27,152 nt of DNA, from the NCBI GenBank assembly GCA_020355945.1, contig CP070627.1, forward strand, positions 4,783,047 to 4,810,198. The letters are read 5' to 3'. Below are positions 25,020 to 27,152 of this stretch, one piece after another; position 1 is the first letter of the stretch; every line of letters begins with the position of its first letter. The DNA comes from Candidatus Aminicenantota bacterium. GTDB lineage: Bacteria; Acidobacteriota; Aminicenantia; UBA2199. Made by a program: the position numbers and the translations under genes. The notes under the pieces are model-generated. The model ran no database searches. It was given only the letters and a program-made list of their open reading frames with translations, and was not told where the DNA came from.

Positions 25020-25048
25020 TTGCGATTCGATGCTTATTGGTTTATAAT
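25020..25048 (+). promoter_or_regulatory. Promoter of the ATPase-TOPRIM module
   Basis: -35 TTGCGA (25020-25025), 17-base spacer, perfect -10 TATAAT (25043-25048). The start point would be near 25055, leaving a leader of only about 10 bases with no ribosome-binding site before ATG 25066. The promoter lies inside the repeat-bounded segment, so the module carries its own expression signal. Confidence 0.65.
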
Positions 25049-25065
25049 ATCTTTTACGAACTAAA

Positions 25066-26295
25066 ATGAGCTTGAAAATTAAAAAAGAACAGGTAAAGAA
25101 AATTTTTTTGAAGCATGTGCGACTGCAAAATTATCTGACTATCCAGGATACAAAAATCGACCTGGAACCAGGTTTGAATATCATTATCGGTAAAAACGGG
25201 GTAGGAAAATCTAATTTTATCAGGTATTTAAAAACCTCTATTGATTTTAATATCCAGTCTGTTTCCTATCACAATGCGCACCTTGTCTTTTCCAGGAATA
25301 AAACAACAGGATTTTCTATCGATATAAAAAGCAAAATTGAAAAAACCATAGAGAACGGTACACCTATTATCAAGACCAATCTTATTACTTTTGACATTTA
25401 CAAAGATAAGACGCTGCTTCATCAATTCGACCGTTACGAGGATTTCTACAATTTTTTAAATCAAGAGGAATTCTTTTTTTCTGCTGTTTTTATCACCCAT
25501 GGATTACCTGCCGACTATCTCCTGGTAGAGAAACCATTTTCCTTTAAAATCAATCAGAAAGGAGTACTTGAAGATTACAACAAACTACTTTCTTCCGTCA
25601 GGTACCATTCTCATTTTTTAGAGAATATATTTAATTTTATTTTTTATAGAGGTATCAATCTTTACCAGGAGTCCAAAGCTCCCGGCAAAAAAGAACTTGA
25701 ACGCATCATACCTGAAACCGTTGAATTATTGATTCCCGTGGAATCTGTACTGGCGAAATATAGTGACATTAAAGCAGTGCGGTTAAACAAAAATTACAAT
25801 ACAGTTTTTAATAAGGTAAAATCGGAATTTTCCGTTAATAATTTGAGCCTGGAGTTTAAGGTGGGTCGGCAGTGGCTGCCTTTTTCTCATTTATCCGATG
25901 GAGCGCGGCGGTTATTTTATATTATTTCGGAAATCGCCTTTCCTACACTTTTTCATTTCCAGGAAAGCGAGTTTGCTCTTAGTACTGGAGAAACCAACAA
26001 AATCGTACTGATCGAAGAACCGGAATTGGGTTTGCATCCGCATCAACTGGATTCGCTGCTGCATTTCTTGCAAGAGTCGTCCGAAGAGCATCAAGTAATC
26101 ATTACCACACATGCGCCCCAGGTGTTGGACATACTGGATAAAAACGAACTGAATAAAATCATTATTGCCCGGTTATCCAGGGATGGCACCACATTAAGAC
26201 ACCTTACCCGCAAAGAGCGGGAAAAAGCTGCTCTTTACATGGAAGAGGAAGCATATTTAAGTGATTATTGGCGGTATTCGGACCTGGAAGTATAG
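25066..26295 (+). CDS. ABC/OLD-like AAA ATPase of a two-gene putative defence module
   Basis: This 409-residue RecF/SMC-type ATPase (AAA_15/AAA_21 group) has Walker A GKNGVGKS (42-49), the ABC signature LSDGARR (276-282), Walker B IVLIEEPELGLHP with E317/E318, and the H-loop TTHAP (H349). The middle (about 90-270) is a helical insert without long coiled coils. Unlike OLD-family nucleases it ends soon after the H-loop and has no TOPRIM of its own; the TOPRIM is in the next gene, 5 nt downstream. ATPase plus separate TOPRIM is the layout of RloAB, AbiL and PARIS (AriAB) systems, where the ATPase senses invasion and controls the TOPRIM effector. That role is inferred here; the exact family is not determined. 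Confidence 0.85.
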   Translation: MSLKIKKEQVKKIFLKHVRLQNYLTIQDTKIDLEPGLNIIIGKNGVGKSNFIRYLKTSIDFNIQSVSYHNAHLVFSRNKTTGFSIDIKSKIEKTIENGTPIIKTNLITFDIYKDKTLLHQFDRYEDFYNFLNQEEFFFSAVFITHGLPADYLLVEKPFSFKINQKGVLEDYNKLLSSVRYHSHFLENIFNFIFYRGINLYQESKAPGKKELERIIPETVELLIPVESVLAKYSDIKAVRLNKNYNTVFNKVKSEFSVNNLSLEFKVGRQWLPFSHLSDGARRLFYIISEIAFPTLFHFQESEFALSTGETNKIVLIEEPELGLHPHQLDSLLHFLQESSEEHQVIITTHAPQVLDILDKNELNKIIIARLSRDGTTLRHLTRKEREKAALYMEEEAYLSDYWRYSDLEV

Positions 26296-26300
26296 TGTCA

Positions 26301-26867
26301 ATGAAGGTTGGGATAATCGGTGAAGACCCCTATGATACAACTGCCATTAAGAATTTGCTTTCACGGAAATATCCATATCAATTTAAACCGATCCTCAAAC
26401 AAGTGAGAGGACATCAATTAGATTCAGCTAAATCCAGGCGGCTGTTGAAAATTGAATTAACGTACAATGCCTATCCTGTTATCATTTACACGCGAGACTT
26501 AGACGGCCTGGAAACGGAAACCCAAAAGAAAGAAAAAATCTTCAAATGGTTTGAAAAAATAGACTCTGTAAATGCCAATATTGGGATTTTGCTGTTAAAC
26601 ATCTATGAACTGGAAGCGTTGATTTTAGCAGATATTGATACGTTTAACCATTTGTTTGGCGCCAGGGTGAATTTCACGGGGAATCCCATGTATAAAAAGG
26701 AGCCAAAAGAGTATTTGAAAGAGCAAACCCGGAAATGCAGACGAAAATATGAGGTATCTGAGAATCCCGGCATATTTAAATTGCTTCGCATCGAAGAGTT
26801 GATAAAAAATTGTCCTTATTTCAAAGAATTCATAATCATTTTTGATCGAAAGATAAAGGAAAAATAA
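26301..26867 (+). CDS. Small TOPRIM-like (DUF4276/RloB-like) protein, putative effector
   Basis: This 188-residue protein shows TOPRIM-type acidic residues: GIIGED (E8), a YTRDLD strand with D66 and D68, and an NIYELEALILADIDTF segment (E103, D111), close to the IEAWLLAD signature of RloB/DUF4276 proteins. A basic stretch (about 132-150) follows. TOPRIM effectors in comparable two-gene systems cut nucleic acid, for example tRNA by PARIS AriB; the substrate here is unknown. ATG 26301 gives a start directly at the first TOPRIM strand with GGAAG 10 nt upstream; an earlier start at 26268 would overlap the ATPase end and add 11 unfitting residues. After the TAA stop the same frame stays open for 23 codons to the right copy of the 46-bp repeat. 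Confidence 0.72.
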   Translation: MKVGIIGEDPYDTTAIKNLLSRKYPYQFKPILKQVRGHQLDSAKSRRLLKIELTYNAYPVIIYTRDLDGLETETQKKEKIFKWFEKIDSVNANIGILLLNIYELEALILADIDTFNHLFGARVNFTGNPMYKKEPKEYLKEQTRKCRRKYEVSENPGIFKLLRIEELIKNCPYFKEFIIIFDRKIKEK

Positions 26868-26912
26868 TCCTGGGGTAATGTGCCGGATTGCCAGTGTGTT
26901 TTAGATGGCGGT

Positions 26913-26958
26913 TTCGTTAATGATTTGTTAAAGGATTAATACCTATTACCCATTAAGA
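26913..26958. repeat. 46-bp direct repeat, right copy
   Basis: This is the partner of 24957-25002. It encodes the same tail, FVNDLLKD and stop (26937-26939), without any upstream HEPN sequence I can recognise, and lies between the stop codons of the TOPRIM gene and the converging pentapeptide-repeat gene. Confidence 0.85.
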
Positions 26959-26967
26959 TTCTTCATA

Positions 26968-27152
26968 TTACCAGGGAAGTATTGTGTATTCGTTAATTTT
27001 TGCATGCTTCAATTGTGTTTTTGAGATGCTAGCTCCCCTTAAGTCAGCTCTACTTAAATCAGCTCCACTTAAATCAGTTCCATTTAAATTAGCTCCACTT
27101 AAATCAGCTTCACTCAGATCAGCTTCACTTAAATCAGCTTCACTTAAATCAG
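26968..27152 (-). CDS. Pentapeptide-repeat protein, C-terminal part (5' end outside window)
   Basis: On the - strand an open frame enters from the right edge and stops at 26968-26970, giving 60 visible residues. About eight tandem A(D/N)LSx units are seen (DLSEA three times, then DLSGA, NLNGT, DLSGA, DLSRA, DLRGA), followed by a non-repeat tail of about 20 residues ending ILPW. At the DNA level this is a 15-base repeat. Such repeats fold into a right-handed quadrilateral beta helix; roles range from gyrase protection (Qnr/MfpA) to unknown, and nothing here points to one. It converges on the TOPRIM gene. Confidence 0.85.
   Translation of the reverse strand, partial: DLSEADLSEADLSEADLSGANLNGTDLSGADLSRADLRGASISKTQLKHAKINEYTILPW

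Noticed and set aside
26985..27152. CRISPR-like array at the right edge
   Set aside because: The 15-base repeats are contiguous without spacers and translate in one frame into pentapeptide repeats.

Overview
The window (27,152 bases, G+C in the low to mid 40s by eye) comes from a diderm (Gram-negative) bacterial chromosome. It has a BamA-type outer-membrane assembly protein with five POTRA repeats, a rod-shape mreBCD/mrdA/rodA block, and an aat gene. I cannot assign a species. The gene style and the short decamer-type intergenic repeats would suit an Acidobacteriota/Aminicenantes-like lineage, but that is only a guess. Core genes are interleaved with accessory defence-type DNA at both ends.

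Layout. Positions 1-7142 (+) hold a type I restriction-modification operon: hsdM (5' end outside the window), dinD, hsdS, hsdR and a COG1451/DUF45 zinc-metallopeptidase-like gene. They are joined by short overlaps or small gaps. Positions 7143-7378, between convergent genes, hold a structured repeat. Positions 7379-15875 (-) hold the cell-shape operon, read mreB-mreC-mreD-mrdA-rodA, followed by a B12-binding-like/radical-SAM/DUF2344 fusion and a SpoU/TrmH RNA methyltransferase. Positions 16037-20155 (-) hold a FecR-like envelope protein with its own promoter, aat, a two-domain Tim44-like/zinc-ribbon membrane protein and a TPM-domain membrane protein. bamA runs on the + strand from 20326.

From 22636 onward the DNA is accessory: repeat-rich spacer, a DUF4143-type AAA ATPase, a MNT nucleotidyltransferase antitoxin whose HEPN partner is internally deleted and frameshifted, and a two-gene ABC-ATPase plus TOPRIM module. 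The module is enclosed by a 46-bp direct repeat (44/46 identical). Both repeat copies encode a near-identical -NDLLKD* tail, that of the broken HEPN gene. The window ends in the C-terminus of a pentapeptide-repeat protein on the - strand.

The most interesting points are three. (1) The ATPase/TOPRIM pair resembles RloAB/AbiL/PARIS-type defence pairs in layout and sits like a mobile cassette at the end of a HEPN gene. (2) Three genes have a well-formed -35/N17/-10 promoter placed so that transcription should begin at the ATG (leaderless mRNAs). (3) A highly conserved dinD is built into the restriction operon. All family assignments were made by reading motifs; no database search was run.
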